64,000 nucleotides of DNA, taken from contig NC_135772.1 in NCBI RefSeq assembly GCF_028453695.1, positions 1,302,001 through 1,366,000 on the forward strand, in the 5' to 3' direction. Positions 34,015 to 44,995 of this stretch are shown piece after piece; the stretch's first letter is position 1; every line of letters begins with the position of its first letter. The stretch is from Augochlora pura (Eukaryota > Arthropoda > Insecta > Hymenoptera > Halictidae). The position numbers were made by a program, and so were the translations under genes. The notes under the pieces were generated by a model that was not told where the DNA came from, did not search any database, and saw nothing but the letters and a program-made list of their open reading frames with translations.

Positions 34015-34495
34015 TAGACGCCCCGGCCCGCTCTATTCGGCATTTCATCTCTCGGTTAAGCTTCGTGGAAGAGCGAAGTTGAAAGGCTTTCAATTCGATA
34101 AAACGCTTTCAGCAAACTTCAGTTCGGAGCAATTAACGGAAATTAATTCCCGTTTCTTTTCCCACCGGCTTCTGCATCTTTCCACGGCCGCCGCCGTCGT
34201 CGACAACCCTCCCCTTTCGGAGGGATGCCACCCGCGGATTCTCGGCGGTGCCTCCGCGCGCGATTCACGCTTTCGCGATGGAAATCGCGCGGGGACGTCG
34301 ACCGACTTCGGAAATTCGGAGAATTGCGGCACCGTTGACCGCCATCGTCGCCACGGATTCGCGGAATTCCACGATTTTCAGGGTGCCGTCGTCTCGAGCC
34401 GATCGGACGCGCTTTGTGCGAGAAGCTTGGGACCAATTAACGCTTTTACACTATGATTCCTTTCACCCTGCGTTAATTACCACCTATTTTTAGTT
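34015..34495. other. GC island, no recognised gene
   Basis: Overlapping frames on both strands (33977-34456 +, 34090-34332 -, 34143-34436 -); no recognised domain. Confidence 0.35.
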
Positions 34496-34599
34496 AATAT
34501 TACATATATTATATGAGCCGTTTATTTTGAAAGTGGCCTACCTCCATTTATCTTCAAATCGAGATATTTAAGAGTTTGCGTTTCAATGAATTTAAAAAT

Positions 34600-34810
34600 A
34601 TACGTATAGCATTTAGTATTAGTAGTATGCTTAGGACATTTTTAAGACGTTCGTAGGACATTCGGTACGTTTTGAAGACGTCCCTAAAAATGTCCATAAG
34701 AAGTCGATAAAACTGAAAGTGTCTTCTTAAGAACATCTCGAGGACGTCTAAAATATATGTTAATTTTTAACACAGGACATTTCTGGGACGTATCTAGGAC
34801 ATTCGTAAAT
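34600..34810 (-). repeat. GACGTC-rich minisatellite, copy 1
   Basis: Read on the minus strand, it matches about 37730-37930, including TTAGACGTC(C/T)TCGAGATG and AATGTCCTAC.AACGTCTTA. Confidence 0.85.
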
Positions 34811-35010
34811 CTAATTGTTTTAAATAACGAACAAATTAGGATCGTTAATTTGGTTAGATTGTGTAGGATCGTTATAAATTAGTCATAATAACTAAAGATT
34901 TTTAAAATTTATTTGACAATCCAAAATTTGGTTGTTAATTTATTAAATCCAAACTTTAGTTATTAATTAATCGCTTAAATTTTAGTTACTAATTAATAGC
35001 TTAAATTTCA
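34811..35010. other. no gene seen
   Basis: AT-rich sequence leading into the next array. Confidence 0.3.
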
Positions 35011-35360
35011 TTTATTAATGAATCAGCTGTTATCAATCACTTAAATTTCAGTTATTAATCAATCACTTAAATTTCAGTTATTAATCAGTCACTTAAATTT
35101 CAGTTATTAATCAATCACTTAAATTTCGGTTATTAATCAATCACTTAAATTTCAGTTATTAATCAATTACTTAAATTTCAGTTATTAATCAATCTTTTAA
35201 ATTTCAGTTATTAATCAATCTTTTAAATTTCCGTTACTAATCAATCGCTTAAATTTCAATTCTTAATCAATCGCTTAAATTTCAATTATTATATTAATCA
35301 ATCGCTTAAATTCCAGTATTAATCAATCTCTTAAATTTCACTTATTAACCATCAACTAAA
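35011..35360. repeat. 26-base minisatellite CAATCACTTAAATTTCAGTT
   Basis: About 13 units of ATTAATCAATCACTTAAATT form plus TCAGTT. Confidence 0.92.
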
Positions 35361-35399
35361 TTCTAAATTTTAAAATTAAAATTACTTCGAACACAAAAG

Positions 35400-35885
35400 G
35401 TTAAATCTAACATTAGATACAGCACACACTGTATATTATTCTTTCGAGTCCTTCGATCCGGTCTACTATTTCGCCAGTGCGTAAATTCTTCCAATTGTCT
35501 TCGCGGAGTTGCTTAACGATTAGAAGTAGCATCAGCGCGTTTTGTTCCCAAGGCCATGCTCCACTTTACATTATCTCTTGGTAAAGTGTCCTCGGAGACA
35601 AACTGAGCGCGTACCCATACATCGGTCCGGGCCGACGGTGCACACGCATTGTTCCTCGGGTCCGGTAAGTGGGCCGACGTGGCTCGCGCATTTCTTGAAT
35701 AAAAGAACGCTTCAGGTATTTTCGGGGGAGACGTTTTCGCTAGGGCTCATTACTCTCACCTTTCCCCTATTATTCGCGATGGTCTCGCACCGAAGCGCGT
35801 CGGCTACGGTGTACATGGCGAGAATTTCTGTTTAATGTAGTTTCTCAAGGTTTGAGAAGTTTGACATATTATATGTAAAATTGAT
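35400..35885. other. GC-moderate region, no recognised gene
   Basis: The frame 35542-35835 shows no known domain. A donor-like TCCG|GTAAGTG occurs near 35662, but there is no convincing exon with it. Confidence 0.35.
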
Positions 35886-36390
35886 CAAGAATAATGGGTT
35901 ACAAAAAGCTTTAGAAATACTTTAGAAATATTTTAAAAATACTTTTGAAATACTTCTAAAATACTTTTAGGAATACTTTTGATATACTTTTAGGAATACT
36001 TTTTATATACTTTTAGAATACTTTTAGAATACTTTTGAAATACTTTACATATACTTTTACAATACTTTTAGAATTCTATACAAATATTTTTAAAATACTT
36101 TTAGAATTCTATAAAAATATTTTTTAAATACTTTTAGAAATACTTTTAGGAATACTTTTAAAATACTTTCCGGAATATTTTAGAAATACTTTCAAAATAC
36201 TTTTAGGAATACTTTTGAAATATTTTTAGGAATACTTCTAAAATACTTTCTGGAATATTTTAGAAATACTTTTAAAATACTTTTAGGAATACTTTTGATA
36301 TACTTTTAGGAATACTTTTGAAATATTTTTAGGAATACTTTTAAAATACTTTCAAGAATACTCTTAGAATTCTTTAAAAATACTTTAATC
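35886..36390. repeat. minisatellite, about 11-base unit AATACTTTTAG
   Basis: About 45 words of AATACTTTTAG/GAATACTTTTGA type. Confidence 0.92.
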
Positions 36391-36399
36391 AAGTATCTT

Positions 36400-37690
36400 T
36401 TTATGGGGAGTATAACTCTCTCTCTCGACTCTGCAGGAAAAACGTTAATCACACCGATTGAAGGCAGAGCGCGTCGCTCCTCAAAAAAGCACAGAGAACT
36501 TCGGTTCTGTAAATCCGTACGAGGGCGATCCGATATCCCTCCGAGCCCGATGAAACGCGGACGCGCGTCAAAGCGCGCGGTTCTTACAGTCCCCCGTCGT
36601 CGGTCTCCACCGTTCGACGTCCGATACACAGAGACAGACGGTTTGCTTTTTTTTTTGCGTGCGTCGATGATCGGTCGCGACAGAGGGGGAACACAACAGT
36701 TTATCTCCGACGCGCTTCGGATACGGCGATTTAAGCGCGGTACCTCTCTCTCTCTCTCCCTCTCTCTAGATCGTCTGCCCGGACGAGCACCGTGAACGAA
36801 GGGGACGAACGGGCCCGTTCGCGTAACAATAAAGCCACGCTTTCTTCGTGATAACCGGCGAGGAGAGAGCACGATGGGGGGAGGGAGGGTGGAGAACCGG
36901 AGGAGACAAGGAACGGGGGATAGAAAACGGAGGCGGGAGAGGAAGACAGAGGCGCGCTTCCAGTAAGCAAAACAAAAGCGTACCGAAAATCACGAGCGGC
37001 GACAGCGCCGGCTGGTATAGAGAGGGGTAGGGTAGGGGGAGGGAGGGGGCGAGCGCAGGGGTCGGTCTCGAATCCACGACAGGAAAAGCGCAGACAAAAG
37101 GGTTTAGAGGCGGCCTATAATTCAGGGTTGATGGCTGGATGGACGAACAGGGGTGGACCGAGAAGGCTGTGGGAGGGTGGAGGGTGGAGGGGTGGAGAGG
37201 TGGAGAAACACACCGGTGCACTAGGTGAGGAGGGGCTTGGAACCGAGAATTACGAGGTCACTTCCGGTGGCGCCTGCACAACCTTCCGGTTCCGGTCGCG
37301 CTCTCCCGCTTCCACCCTCGTCCGACGTCTTCCTCTCTCCTCCATACAGCGTCCTCCGTCCATCCCCCCTTCCTCCTCTCTGACCCTCGTTCTAATCCCT
37401 TTTTCATTCCGCCCATCCCGCCGAGCGCTTTCTGGCTTTGTCTACCAGCGCCGGATGGCCTCTATGGGGTGTTGCCGGGAATTTGGTACACTTTCCGCGG
37501 CTCGTTTGCCGCGCTCACCGTTGAAAAAGTTTCGGAACGGTGGACGGAAAAAACTTCCACGCGATAATCTTACGGGCTTGGGTATTTTTTCGTTTTGCAT
37601 TGACGAAGAAGGGGTTTTCGGCTGGTTTTTAGTTTTAAGGTTGCTTGGATATTTAGTGGGTTTTTTTTAGAGTTTGTGGTGGTTGTTGGG
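36400..37690. other. GC island with G-rich and CT-rich strands, no recognised gene
   Basis: A long GC island with purine-rich (36850-37210) and pyrimidine-rich (36740-36775, 37300-37420) blocks. Frames such as 36403-36795 +, 36306-36872 - and 36766-37221 - are long only because stop codons are rare in such composition. An acceptor-like CTCTCTCGACTCTGCAG ends near 36435. Promoter or untranslated sequence is possible. Confidence 0.35.
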
Positions 37691-37699
37691 GACGGAGGA

Positions 37700-38385
37700 G
37701 GCGCGAGGATGTTTTTGAGACGTTTTTAAAACGTTTTGAAGACGTTCTGTATAGTTTGGGAATGTCCTAGATATGGTCTGTGTTATAAATTGAGATATAA
37801 TTTAGACGTCTTCGAGATGTTCTTGAGGAAACATTTTTAGTTTTATGCATGCCTTATGGAGATTTTTATGAACGGCTTTAAGACGTCCCGAATGTCCTAC
37901 AAACGTCTTAAAAACGACCTGGAAATGTCCTGTTTTACAAGACTAAACGTCTTTCATACGTTTTTAAGGAGTCTAAAACATTTCTAGATTTATAGATGTC
38001 TAGTGGACATCCTTAAGACGTCTTGAATATCCTACGAACGTTCTAAATACGTCCTAAAAATGTTCTATTTAACAAGTGAAGACGTCTTTTAGAAATTTTG
38101 ACGTTTATTGGACGTTTTTAAGACGTCTTTGAGAAGTCTAATACAGTTCTATTTTTATGGACGTCTAGTGGACGTCCTTAAGACGTCTCAAATGTCCTAC
38201 AAACGTCTTAAAAATGTCCTGGAAATGTACTGTTTTACAAGTCTAGATGACTTTAAGACTTCCTTAAAAAGCCTAGAATATTTCTAGTTTTATGGACGTC
38301 TAGTGGACATCCTTACGTCTCGAATATCCTATGAACGTCCTAGATACGTCCTAAAAATGGACGTTTTACAAAAATTCTGTTTTAC
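37700..38385 (+). repeat. GACGTC-rich minisatellite, copy 2
   Basis: Higher-order units begin with GACGTCTAGTGGAC.TCCTTA near 38008, 38165 and 38296. Within them GACGTC, AACGTC and TACGTCCTA words recur every 10-20 bases. Confidence 0.9.
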
Positions 38386-38394
38386 ACAAAATAA

Positions 38395-38860
38395 ATAATA
38401 CAGTAATAATTAATAATCAAAATTATATACCATACATAACGTTTTATACTAAATTCAAAGTTTATTGTATTTTAATATTTATATATTCTACTTTAATAAC
38501 ATTGTACTCGAAGCCATTCCAATTGCAAATTTAAAATAATTTGTCTGGCTTCAAGTATTTTTATTTTATATAACAAAATTCATTCTGTGCATATGAAATC
38601 GAGTTTTGTCACATATACAACAACAATAAATTTTAACCATTTTTTCAACCTAAGTTAAAGAGCCTCAAAGTCGCCGCTCGAATGCAAAGGGTTAATATGG
38701 TATACTTTAAAAAATTTTTTCTTCCAGTGTATAATTTATATAAATGTAAATAATTCTACATAAACATATATGTAATACAGTTATAATTAATGTCTATATG
38801 TAATAATAATACATACACTAATTAATGTATAAATGTATAAATGTAATAATAATGTATAAA
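38395..38860 (-). repeat. inverted copy of the left inner part of the 32060 element
   Basis: Matches about 32130-32690 in inverted orientation on both sides of the nested MITE, including GAAGAAAAAATTTTTTAAAG. The element's terminal repeat is absent. Confidence 0.8.
38493..38695 (+). mobile_element. TTAA-bounded MITE (family A), nested
   Basis: TTAA at 38493-38496 and 38692-38695; right end CTCGAATGCAAAGGGTTAA. Nested in the same position of the same host repeat as the copy at 32378, so the two were duplicated together. Confidence 0.78.
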
Positions 38861-38879
38861 TGCCTAAGGGTGAACAGAT

Positions 38880-39300
38880 CAAATAGAATCGTGTTCGGCG
38901 AACGCTAAAACTGGCAGCGCCACGTAAAATCGAGTAGAACGAGAAGAGTCGCCCCGTAAATTGGCAACTGGTCCAAGCATCGATTCCTAATCGGGCGGCG
39001 TAATTCGAATTCTTCTCCGATTGCCGGGCCGACGGTAGTTGCCCCGGGGACACACCGCGGCCGGGATCTAATTCTAATTTACGCTCGGATAGAGTCACCT
39101 GCGCACACCCCGCTCTGAGAAACTTGCTCCGTTAGACTGCCGTGGAACACATTCCGTACACCCTCTCGTTCGAGTTTACATCATAGATGCGCGCGTACCT
39201 CGTGTGCTGGGGGCCAGCCACCGAAAAGCCGAGTCCCACCCCCATTTATCTGCGCTCTGCACGGGGCTCCTGCATAATAGAGGAGGGAGAAGTGGGGGTC
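38880..39300. other. GC-moderate region, no recognised gene
   Basis: No recognised domain in either strand's frames. Confidence 0.3.
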
Positions 39301-39302
<2 letters not shown>

Positions 39303-39346
<44 letters not shown>

Positions 39347-39356
39347 ATGTCTCTCT
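39303..39356. repeat. (CT)n microsatellite
   Basis: About 25 CT dinucleotides with rare interruptions. Confidence 0.95.
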
Positions 39357-39546
39357 GGTAAGGGAGAACCGCGGGCGATACGGTATGGCCAAGGCATGGC
39401 CACGCGATAGTAATGGCCAAGTTACCCCATTGTGCGAAGTTTGGTTGCACCGGGCGACCCCTGCCGCCGCGATGCGCTGCGTGCAAATGCGGGACCCGCC
39501 TCGCGATCCTGAGCCAGACCCTCCGAATAGACACCCACGGAAAAAC

Positions 39547-39548
<2 letters not shown>

Positions 39549-39581
<33 letters not shown>
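39549..39581. repeat. (CT)n microsatellite
   Basis: About 16 CT dinucleotides. The Ser/Leu and Arg/Glu frames across both CT tracts (39187-39684) are artefacts. Confidence 0.95.
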
Positions 39582-39584
<3 letters not shown>

Positions 39585-39794
39585 ATATGCACACGGTGTT
39601 CTGAAAAATTACAAACGCACCGTTCTACACTTGACAATATTACAGTCACCCATAAGTTTCTTCTTTTTATCGACGCGAAATTAATAGAACATTAATAGTC
39701 TAAGGCGCAGTGTGTTAAGGTACGTATAGGTTCGCAGGTAATATTTGCGCAACCAATGTACGTCTCCGACTGAGCCCAATATTCAGCGAAGGTA

Positions 39795-40783
39795 TTAGGA
39801 GTATAAATAAGTTTCCGCCGTTTTTCATAAAAAATTGGGCGCCGCAACACGTGGACGAGCATTATCATGCAGAAGAATAACTTTGTCGTGTCTGGAGTAG
39901 TAGTGGGCACGTTTTTCCTTGAGTACTCGGCTCAATCTCATCAATTGTGTTCGGTAGAGGGCCCCAGTAATGGTTTCATTCGGTTTGAGCAATTCATAAT
40001 ACACGACACCAAGCTGATCCCACCAAATACGCAACATGAGCTTTTTTCCATGAATGTTCGGCTTGGCTGACGATGTTGAAGCATGACCAGGTGGTCCCCA
40101 TGATTTCTTCTTCTTTGGGTTATCGTGGTGGATCCATTTTTCATCGCCAGTGACTATACGATGCAAAAAACCCTTTCGTTTATGCCTGGCAAGCAGCATT
40201 TCACGTGTGAAAAATCGGCGTTCAACGTCTCTCGGCTTCAGTTCATATGGAACCCAGTTTCCTTCTTTTTGAATCATTCCCAATGATTTTAAGCGATGTG
40301 AAATTGCTAGTCGAGTCACTCCTAATGCAAGTGCAAGTGCTTCTTGCGTTTGGCACGAATCTTCATCTAATAATGTTTCCAATTCCGCGTGTTCGTACAC
40401 TTTCGGCCTTCCGCTACGTTCTTTGTCTTCGACGTCAAATTCACCGTTCTTAAACTTGTGAAACCACTAACGGAAAATTCTCTCACTTACGGCAGCCTTG
40501 CCATATGCTTCTACAAACAGTCGATGCGCCTCGGCTGCAGATTTCTTCAAATTAAAAAAGTAAATCAAAAGCTCCCGCAAATGACGCTTATTCAGCTCAA
40601 AACTCGACATTTTCGCACGAAAAAAGATATATGATGCTGATACAAAATCGCTAATATTTTAAGGTTATGTTGTTGCCAGATGTCCAGCCTTACGATATAA
40701 CGTTTTACAACAGACAGTTTCAACCATATCATACTTGTGGCGCTATTTTTTGTGAAACGGCGGAAACTTATTTATACTCCTAA
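39795..40783 (-). mobile_element. mariner element, internally deleted, with TA duplication
   Basis: Terminal repeats TTAGGAGTATAAATAAGTTT and on to CCGCCG at the left, and its complement at the right, flanked by TA (39793-39794 and 40784-40785). At 989 bases it is shorter than a full element. Compared with the copy at 1-767, a 298-base block is missing, joined within the shared bases GCC. The sister repeat at 61226 carries the same flanks with a single TA. Confidence 0.95.
39825..40612 (-). pseudogene. mariner transposase pseudogene, truncated
   Basis: Minus strand, starting MSSFELNKRHLRELL near 40612, the N-terminal DNA-binding part. A TAG at 40467-40469 stands where a residue before WFHKFKNGEFD is expected. 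The frame is then open through the linker (ERSGRPKVYEHAEL), TGDEKWIHHDNPK (first Asp), WWDQLGVVYYELL and LLHDNARPRVAAP (second Asp). It then enters the deletion and ends NFL-stop, so the third Asp and the C-terminus are gone. It cannot be functional, but terminal repeats are present and could be mobilised by another element. Confidence 0.93.
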
Positions 40784-41329
40784 TAATTAAAAAAACTGGA
40801 GATAAGATGTGAGACAGTTGATCACCGAAAATAATACTTATATTTTAATAAGACAGAGACTATGTACAAACAACTTGTTGAATGATCGACGGTTGACGGA
40901 ATTCTGGTTTTAGCCTTGTCGCTCCGCTAAAATGTGGAGGTGAAACGGAGGATTTTATAAAAATAGAGGGGCACTGGACCGACCAATTACAGAAATTTAT
41001 CAAGTGGTCCGATGGGGATCGGTTCGGCAGCCTAACACAAAAAAGTCGTGACGTCGTTGACAATGACGTCCGCTGTATTTCTGAGCCCTTTGCGGACGGC
41101 GGCGTTCGACGGGCGAGCGTCGCTGTGGACGACGGGTATTGGAGCGCGCAGTATTTTGGGCGGATATATCCGCCAGCCGTCCGGAACGGTAAACACGCTT
41201 GGGCGGATATATCCGCCAGCCGTCCGCTAGGGGTTAAAAATTGTGAGGAATAAAACTGCCGAGCCCCCTTTTTGCCCTGTACGGGGTTAGGTCGCGTCGA
41301 TTGCCAAGAGGACGGTATGTTTAAAATAA

Positions 41330-42330
41330 TAGCAATTTCAAGTAATTAATTATTTCGTTTTTCTTTATTGCAAAGATGAAAAAGTAAACTATGAAAATTT
41401 AATTTTATGGAATCTCTGTAGCAATTTTTTTTCTTTGAAACTTTTTAATAAAAATTTCCATGCTTTGTAGAATAAACTTTAAAAAACATCAAACTATACA
41501 ATAATATTACAATAACAAAAACTATTACAATAATAACAAATGATTTAATATTTTTGTAACACAAAGATTCAATATTTAAAAAGAAAGTTTGACGATATTT
41601 AATATAATATTCATAATATCATTTTTACATTTACAATTCTGTTTTAATATTCTCCCAATATGGCGAGTTTTGCACGCGTAGCAACGCAAAAGTAAATTTT
41701 TAATATCGTTCCCCTTTAGATTGTTAAGAGAAAATTAACGCCGTTCGAGAATGCCTTGTTACTAAAGCTACTCTTGCGTGAGCTGAATAAATGGAGCTGT
41801 TACGAATTCAATGAAATCTGTGCAATATCGAACTATTCTTTGTCAATTTGACCAGCGTTTAATTCGGACAAAGTCTGCGAATAATATAATCAACAAAAAT
41901 TCTTCGAAACTTTTCGTTTCAATTCTAGTCATTATATTTATATAATTATAGTATTGCATTGTTAGGCAGAGATGAGTTGAAAATTTAGGTTAATTGAATT
42001 CTCTGCTGAAATGGAGAAAATTCTTTGTTATAAAACAATGAATTAAACTTGGGACGAAGATTTCAGCTATAATTTAATAAATGGTATTGTCATATCAATA
42101 GTTTAATAATTATGACTATTTCTACAAAATTGAATCAAAGTTGCAATATTTTGCCATTAAAATTGGGGGTTAAAAATAAATAAAGGTAAGCAGAACACAA
42201 AAATCATCTCCTTTTGTTAAAGAAATTAGTAATTATTAATCTATGCTAAGCCATTTTTGACTACTATGATCTCCAGACCATTTGTTACTTTGGATAGAAA
42301 TTGATATATTATCATACAATATATCTGTTC
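41330..42330. other. AT-rich region, no gene seen
   Basis: No supported feature. Confidence 0.35.
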
Positions 42331-42835
42331 TCCACGCGCGCGCCGATGTAAAAATGAATCGTGCGTCGGACGTGTCCTTTGAATCCGTCGAATCCTTTTG
42401 TGCCGATCCATTTCCGCCGTGCACCGTCGTTTAATTAATAAATTATTCGAACGCGGCCGCGCTTCTTTCGCGCCGGAAAACAACGCGAAAAGTTTCCGAC
42501 GCGGCCGAGCGAAACGAAATTCATAATTCCGTAATCGAGCGCCTTTGATGTCGTCGCGTGCGCGCGCGCGCGCGCGGCTGTTTTTCCAGAGGTTTTCTTT
42601 TTGCGGCGCCGCGAATGAACCGACGTGGAAATCGAATATCCGCTTTGTTGCAAATGATGCTCCCGTGACACTGGGTCAAGTCGTACCCGCTCTCCGGCTG
42701 CGAAATAAACGCGGACCGCCTCCAGGAACGGCGCCTTTTTAGAACGCAACTTTGTTCGCGGCGATGCGCGCACAATGGCGGCCGCTGCGCAATTTCTCTT
42801 CCGGCGGAATACAATGGTTTATTGTTTAAATGAAT
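42331..42835. other. GC island with (CG)n tract, no recognised gene
   Basis: A (CG)n run at about 42559-42577 can adopt Z-DNA. Overlapping frames on both strands, none recognised. Confidence 0.35.
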
Positions 42836-43089
42836 TTCTTCGTTGGTGTTTCTTTTTTTTTTGTATCTGCTACTTTTGTAACGGTATTATTGATAAATTA
42901 ACAGAGAATAAATGCAGCAAATAAAATTAATGCGCGAATTAAATGGCTTGGATTGTTTGCAATTATACTCCTTTGTGAGCGCAAGAATAAATCATAATGC
43001 CAGTTTAATTCTCTGCAGCACTGTTGTTAAATATTTCTAATTGTTGATTAGAAATTTCCGCTTTTTTATTAGCACTTTTTAGCATTAAT
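42836..43089. other. AT-rich region, no gene seen
   Basis: No supported feature. Confidence 0.3.
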
Positions 43090-43365
43090 ACGTATGCGAA
43101 TTCCTTATTATATAAAGAATTATAAGGAATTATTAGGGATTCCTTATTATATAAGGAATTATAAAATATTTTATAATTCAGTATTATGTATGGAATTATA
43201 AGGAATTATTAGGAATTCCTTATTATATAAAGAATTATAAGGAATTATTAGGAATGCCTTATTATATATGGAATTATAAGGAATTATAAAATTTTATAAG
43301 GAATTGTATAATTATATAAGGAATTACGAGGAATTACAAAATATTTTATAATTCCTTACGCCTTG
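43090..43365. repeat. minisatellite AAGGAATTATTAGGAATTCC with palindromic units
   Basis: GGAATTATAAGGAATTATTA units alternate with TCCTTATTATATA. Because both GGAATT and AATTCC orientations occur, single strands could form hairpins. Confidence 0.88.
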
Positions 43366-43458
43366 GGCACTGCTAGCACACATATACGTCTTGCGCGCTG
43401 GTAACACACATACATGCGTCTTGCGCACTGTTAACACACGCCTTGCGCAATGCTATAG
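43366..43458. repeat. short repeat CTTGCGCACTG-TAACACACA, four units
   Basis: GCCTTGGGCACTGCTAGCAC, TCTTGCGCGCTGGTAACAC, TCTTGCGCACTGTTAACAC and CCTTGCGCAATGCTA follow one another with about 20-30-base spacing. Confidence 0.8.
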
Positions 43459-43960
43459 CAAAAATATACGCGTTCGCGCGGATCGCGGGTTCCACCACCA
43501 CGACAGATATGAAATTTTACAGCAGAAAGCGGAATGGACTATGAAACGCGAGCGCATCGACACGACGGAACAGAATCCCCATACACAGGGGCCGAGCGCG
43601 TTACGCCGAGTGTAATAAATATTTACGGTCGAAGTCAAACATTTTTCCCCCGGCGGCCATGCTGCGCGCGCAACCGTGCCAAGTCGTTGCTTCTATTCCG
43701 TGGCGGCCGCGCTTCTAATCGAGACATATTAACTCCTTATCTGGTATGCAGCTGTTTTTAGTCGAGAAATATTGAAAATAAGAGAAAAGTAATTGAAAGT
43801 GAGGAAATTGTGTAAGATAGTGGAGCCGATGATGGTTTTTTTTGTTGCTTTGTTTCTTTTCAAGCGGAATTAAATGACATGATATTTGCAGGTAAAAAGT
43901 ACCTGTTACATTGAAAATTTGTTAAATAAAAACCCGGGTAAATAGAATATTTAACAAAAG
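43459..43960. other. GC-moderate, no recognised gene
   Basis: Frames 43391-43615 + and 43534-43761 + show no known domain. Confidence 0.3.
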
Positions 43961-43964
43961 TTGC

Positions 43965-44555
43965 TAGAAACGTCCTATGTTAAAAATCAAGACGTCTTTT
44001 GGACATGATTAAGACGTCCTAAAAACGTCCAGTATTACGAATAAAATATTCTTTAGACATTTTTAAAACGTCCTTTAGACGTCCTAGAATCGTCTTAGAA
44101 ACATCCCTATTACAATGCAAGATTCCTTTAAGATATACTTTAAACGTCCTAGTAAAATACTGTATTATTAAACAAGATATTCTTTAAACGTCCTGGAAAC
44201 TGCCTGGAAACGTCCTATGTTACAAATCAAGATGTCTTCTATTCGTCTTTAATACATCCTTTAGACGTCTTAGAAGTGTCCTGTATTACAAAACGAGACT
44301 TTTTTTAGACACCCTAGAAGGATCCTATGTTAAAAATCAAGATGTTCTTTAAACATTTTTAAGACGTCCTAGAATCGTGTTAGAAACATCCTGTCTTAAA
44401 TCGATATGTCTTTACGACGTCCTTTAAACATCCTAGTAACGTCTTATGTTACAAGTCAGGATGTCGGGATTTTCGACGACTTTAAATCGTCCTTTAAACA
44501 TCCCAGAAACGTCCTATAAGCGCCCTATATTAGAAATCGAGACGCATTTAAAACA
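43965..44555. repeat. GACGTC-rich minisatellite, copy 3
   Basis: Recurring words TTAAGACGTCCTA, AGAAACGTCCTATGTTA and CAAGA(C/T)(G/A)TCTTT; the unit of about 75-90 bases is irregular. Confidence 0.85.
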
Positions 44556-44990
44556 AATCGTGTTGTAAGGGGTTAATTAGATAATCTGTCATCAACTTCT
44601 GTTATTAAAAATATTAACAAAATTGCTATTTATTAAAAATTGTTCCGTGTATTGTAAATGTTCCATGTATTGTCCCAAAAATAGAAATCGTTTTTGCTAT
44701 ATACTCGGATATGTAAAATCCGATTAGTTATAATAGTAATTAGTATAAAAGTAATTAGTGTAAGTAAGTAGTATAAGTATTAGTAGTATAATATTATAAA
44801 AGTCAATAAAAGTTACGTTTAGTACGAGTGTGCTATCTTTTTCTTTGGGCGTGTATATTTGAAAGAAAATATATCGTGTGGCATTTGTGCCCTTTCGGAA
44901 AAAGAAAAGCATTAGATGCCTATAATGCACTTTATTTGCCACCATATTCTAAGGCGTACAAAACTGATCAAAATTAACGAATCGTAACCG
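44556..44990. other. AT-rich region, no gene seen
   Basis: Short ATTAGTATAAGTA words are repeated at about 44730-44790. No supported gene. Confidence 0.3.
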
Positions 44991-44995
44991 AACTT

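Larger units (their letters stand above)
39713..41317 (+). mobile_element. LTR-like repeat, copy 1, interrupted by a mariner
   Basis: Starts TGTTAAGGTACGTA and shares its whole length (without the mariner) with 61226-61891. It has a TATAAAA box at 40957-40963 in GGATTTTATAAAAATAGAGG and an AATAAA at 41249-41254, the order expected inside an LTR. The palindromic unit GGCGGATATATCCGCC occurs twice (41159-41174, 41202-41217). No target duplication or CA end could be fixed, so the LTR identity is likely rather than shown. A diverged third copy is at 58780-59020 on the minus strand. Confidence 0.7.

Noticed and set aside
36403..36795. 130-residue + frame after an acceptor-like CTCTCGACTCTGCAG, phase-compatible with the microexon at 22250
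   Set aside because: It lies in a GC island where stops are rare, ends in a (CT)n Ser/Leu run, is overlapped by a longer minus frame and shows no domain.
39187..39684. 165-residue + frame with two Ser/Leu runs
   Set aside because: Produced by two (CT)n microsatellites.
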